From SVQP01 sp045603085 (lineage in GTDB: Bacteria; Bacillota; Clostridia; Oscillospirales; CAG-272): 64,000 bases of DNA. The notes under the pieces are model-generated. The model ran no database searches, had not been told where the DNA came from, and was given only the letters and a program-made list of their open reading frames with translations. This document shows positions 62,335 through 64,000 of the stretch, piece after piece. A program made the translations under genes and the position numbers. Position 1 is the stretch's first letter. Each line of letters opens with the position of its first letter. The stretch covers positions 27,651 through 91,650 of the forward strand of contig JAZULL010000132.1 in assembly GCA_045603085.1 (NCBI GenBank). The letters are read 5' to 3'.

Positions 62335-62460
62335 TCATTTGCTAAATTTCTTCATATCAGGTTCTTTAGGCTGATAGGAATTCCAAATGGATGCAGAGCC
62401 GGCAGCAGCATGAGCAGAAACCAAAGCAAGCTTAGCCAAAATGGTTGCGAAGAACTTCAT
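62335..62460 (-). CDS. agrD: AgrD-type autoinducer precursor with Ser at the ring position
   Basis: Encodes 41 aa from ATG 62460 (AGGAG, 9-bp spacing), overlapping the end of agrB by 29 bp. The N-terminal amphipathic helix is FFATILAKLALVSAHAAAGS, followed by ASIWNSYQPKEPDMKK. The YQPKEP tail is the hallmark of clostridial AgrD-like peptides. The usual ring Cys is absent and Ser is in its place, so a lactone rather than a thiolactone is expected. AgrB should cut after the ring segment and cyclise it; the exact ring (for example SIWNSY) is inference. Confidence 0.85.
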   Translation of the reverse strand: MKFFATILAKLALVSAHAAAGSASIWNSYQPKEPDMKKFSK

Positions 62461-63031
62461 GTTTATTTACTCCTTTCTTTCGATTCTTTACAAACAATAA
62501 AAGCAAATCCGCTGTGAGTGTGAAGAAAACAACCGCATTCAGTTGAATATCTGCATGGCACAGCAACGCGCCTATTGTAATGAAAACCAAAAACAAAATC
62601 AAACTGATATGTTTGTACTTGCGTTTCTGTTTCTCTGTTATTCTTTTATTTGGATGTTCAATTGGCACAAAGATTAACATCAGAGCTAAGCCTACAAGAG
62701 CCAGGATCGTATAAAAAAGCAGGGATGGATCAAATAGCTCGGAGAGTAATAAAACCCCTCCATAAACCATAAATGTTACTAAAGTACATACACCATATGT
62801 GTTTGCATGATACCCACCGGTAAAACTTCTCAATAATACGAAAATCAGTAAGAACAACAAAGTTTGTAGTATCCGTCCAAATAGAACACCAGCAATCAAA
62901 ATAATAGTTGTGTTAAACAAAAAGGAAAGCAACAATTCAAACCCATAGACATAAATATCAAACATATCTTCAGCAATAATCTTATATGCCAACATAGTCT
63001 TAGTTAATTTTGTAGCTATTTTATTTAGCAT
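62432..63031 (-). CDS. agrB: AgrB-type autoinducer-processing membrane protease
   Basis: Encodes 199 aa from ATG 63031 (GGAGGGG, 8-bp spacing). Several membrane helices surround the catalytic His75 and Cys82 in RSFTGGYHANTYGVC, the AgrB signature. It cleaves the C-terminal tail of AgrD and forms the cyclic peptide. It overlaps agrD by 29 bp, so the two are translationally coupled. Its promoter carries LytTR repeats, giving positive feedback. Confidence 0.92.
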   Translation of the reverse strand: MLNKIATKLTKTMLAYKIIAEDMFDIYVYGFELLLSFLFNTTIILIAGVLFGRILQTLLFLLIFVLLRSFTGGYHANTYGVCTLVTFMVYGGVLLLSELFDPSLLFYTILALVGLALMLIFVPIEHPNKRITEKQKRKYKHISLILFLVFITIGALLCHADIQLNAVVFFTLTADLLLLFVKNRKKGVNKHEVLRNHFG

Positions 63032-63057
63032 TCAATACGCCCCTCCTTTTGCTTCAT

Positions 63058-63118
63058 ATTTTAGCACAAAAACAAGAAAAAAGGGGCGATTAGGGATAAT
63101 TAACGAGTTTTAGGGACA
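63058..63118 (-). promoter_or_regulatory. LytTR-type promoter 4, agrBD
   Basis: Minus strand: TAAAAT (63063-63058) as -10. GGGATA at 63093 and GGGACA at 63113, 20 bp apart. Using the geometry of the other three sites, the -35 would be 63086-63081, CCCCTT, which is far from consensus. The promoter should therefore depend on the activator. Confidence 0.75.
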
Positions 63119-63127
63119 ATTAACAAA

Positions 63128-63169
63128 CGCCTACCATTTAGCTCGCATTTTAGCGCTAAATGATAGGCG
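63128..63169 (-). terminator. Terminator of the 99-aa gene
   Basis: A 15-bp stem (63128-63142 with 63155-63169, CGCCTA.CATTTAGC) with one mismatch, T-rich afterwards on the minus strand. It lies 24 bp past the stop of the 99-aa gene and directly before the agrBD LytTR repeats. Confidence 0.78.
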
Positions 63170-63192
63170 TGTTTCTTTTATAGTGAAGACCT

Positions 63193-63492
63193 TTAATCTT
63201 CGAAATATTCAAAAATATTTACTGCAATATGCGTACTGCCAGTCAATCCTTCACCATAGGAATATTTTATTTTATAAATCTTTTGGTAATCATCTTGAAA
63301 CACATCAATTGATTTGACAAAATCTTTTGGCGGATTGTTATTTGCCCAATCTATGATTTGCTCGTACCACATTTCCGTCTTTTCACAATAATCCGGAGGT
63401 TCTATATCACTTTTCCCCTGCTGCCGCAATACGTTAAGCTTATGATCTAGCAAATTATCGATCAAATGATTGATATATGCCTCACTACTCAT
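63193..63492 (-). CDS. 99-aa soluble protein, unknown function, behind an invertible-looking promoter
   Basis: ATG 63492 has GAGG at 9-bp spacing. Acidic, no signal peptide, no membrane helix; the end is GSTHIAVNIFEYFED. The family is not recognised. Its size and style resemble small immunity-like proteins that stand alone near toxin loci. It is the only gene between the inverted-repeat promoter cassette (63565-63732) and a strong terminator, so that promoter serves it alone. Confidence 0.6.
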   Translation of the reverse strand: MSSEAYINHLIDNLLDHKLNVLRQQGKSDIEPPDYCEKTEMWYEQIIDWANNNPPKDFVKSIDVFQDDYQKIYKIKYSYGEGLTGSTHIAVNIFEYFED

Positions 63493-63564
63493 TTGTCGCT
63501 ACCTCACTCTTCTTCTAAAACAAAATTTGGAATTCATAGATGAAAAACTATAGGATAAAATGTT

Positions 63565-63732
63565 CATCTATTCGTATAATATATGGTAATAATATTGAAC
63601 ATATTATAGCATGGTTTAGAAAAAAAGTCAATATAACAATGAAAAATTATAATTGCGATGCCGAAATGTTCTTTTATAAAACCATAGATGATATAATCGA
63701 TCGGGTTTGTACATTTATTATACGAATAGATG
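63565..63732. repeat. Perfect 17-bp inverted repeats enclosing a promoter (candidate inverton)
   Basis: CATCTATTCGTATAATA (63565-63581) recurs in inverse orientation at 63716-63732, enclosing 134 bp with no gene but a consensus promoter. The right repeat ends 17 bp before the stop codon of a tyrosine recombinase gene. This is the usual form of phase-variable promoter switches in gut bacteria. Confidence 0.65.
63603..63631 (-). promoter_or_regulatory. Promoter inside the inverted-repeat cassette
   Basis: Minus strand: TTGACT (63631-63626), 17-bp spacer, TATAAT (63608-63603). In the orientation given it points at the 99-aa gene 111 bp away. Confidence 0.75.
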
Positions 63733-63749
63733 CAAGTAAATACTCAAAA

Positions 63750-64000
63750 TTAAAACAGTTTTCCCAAGCGATTCATAAACTCTCTCTTGTGTTCCATAAA
63801 GGAATGAACATACCGTTTGAGTGTGATCGTGGGATTCTTGTGTCCGAGGATTTCGGACAGAGATTTCACGTCCATACCGCACTCAATAGCTCTTGTAGCA
63901 AAGGTGTGTCGGAGTGCATGAAATCCATGATGGGAAATCTTTTGTTTTTGAAGGAGCAATTCAAAGCTGCGCTGATAGGAACGAACCGTAATGATCTTAC
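63750..64000 (-). CDS. Tyrosine recombinase/integrase, C-terminal part (5' end outside window)
   Basis: 82 codons plus stop are visible; the frame is open to the window edge, so the start lies beyond 64000. The catalytic core is clear: HALRHTFATR (His-x-x-Arg), LGHKNPTITLKRYVHS with the Tyr nucleophile. Such enzymes integrate mobile elements or invert DNA between short inverted repeats. Its gene ends 17 bp from the 17-bp repeats, making it the prime candidate to act on them. Confidence 0.88.
   Translation of the reverse strand, partial: KIITVRSYQRSFELLLQKQKISHHGFHALRHTFATRAIECGMDVKSLSEILGHKNPTITLKRYVHSFMEHKREFMNRLGKLF

Noticed and set aside
63565..63732. Inverted repeats as a transcription terminator
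   Set aside because: A 134-bp loop containing a consensus promoter, and no T tract, make a terminator implausible.

Overview
The window reads as a chromosomal segment of a gut-type Clostridia bacterium (Bacillota). Supporting signs are AGGAGG-type ribosome sites on nearly every gene, consensus sigma-A promoters, intrinsic terminators, an Agr-type quorum system with a clostridial autoinducer precursor, tandem serine recombinases and a Cys-rich RiPP locus. Almost everything is on the minus strand. The first ~22 kb looks richer in GC than the rest. From ~22.4 kb onward the sequence is AT-rich and has accessory character.

Layout. 1-6.5 kb: a lipoprotein cut by the window edge, a Gfo/Idh/MocA oxidoreductase, a short protein, and an SseB-like gene split by a 273-bp MITE-like insertion. 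Two arrays of short hairpins flank this part. 6.6-22.4 kb: two giant secreted or surface proteins (2034 and 2537 aa), a 103-aa Cys-rich protein and a LuxR-type regulator. The regulator's consensus promoter carries a palindromic operator in its spacer and two more copies downstream. 22.4-32.4 kb: likely defence genes (a RloC-like SMC ATPase, an 1171-aa nuclease-like protein, a lipocalin-like plus PLD-like pair, a membrane protein); three of these units end in copies of one repeated terminator. 32.8-40.3 kb: three overlapping serine-recombinase genes, a MazF/PemK toxin-like gene, small HTH and zinc-ribbon genes, a candidate structured RNA and a leader-peptide attenuator. 40.5-51.5 kb: a RiPP-type cluster with a radical SAM/SPASM enzyme, a 43-aa precursor with five Cys spaced every third residue, a subtilase/P-loop fusion, two ABC half-transporters, an acyl carrier protein and a BtrH-like/discoidin-like protein. 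An IS66 relic lies inside it. 51.8-59.6 kb: a secreted Rhs/YD-repeat protein with a HINT domain and an HNH (LHH-type) nuclease tip, plus a probable immunity gene. 60.1-63.1 kb: an agrBD-agrA-agrC locus. 63.2-64 kb: a small gene behind a promoter enclosed by perfect 17-bp inverted repeats, beside the end of a tyrosine recombinase gene.

How it fits together. Four promoters share one rigid layout: -10, 17 bp, -35, 6 bp, then direct repeats of GGGATA (plus-strand reading) at a 20-bp period. They precede agrBD, the Rhs locus, the RiPP cluster and a transcript entering the defence region at 32.7 kb. The simplest reading is that the LytTR regulator (61468-62199) binds these repeats, so that one quorum signal with a Ser in place of the usual Cys would switch on its own synthesis, a peptide product, a contact or secreted toxin and a fourth unit. 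A neighbouring promoter looks invertible and may add phase variation. All functions are inferred from motifs; no searches were run.
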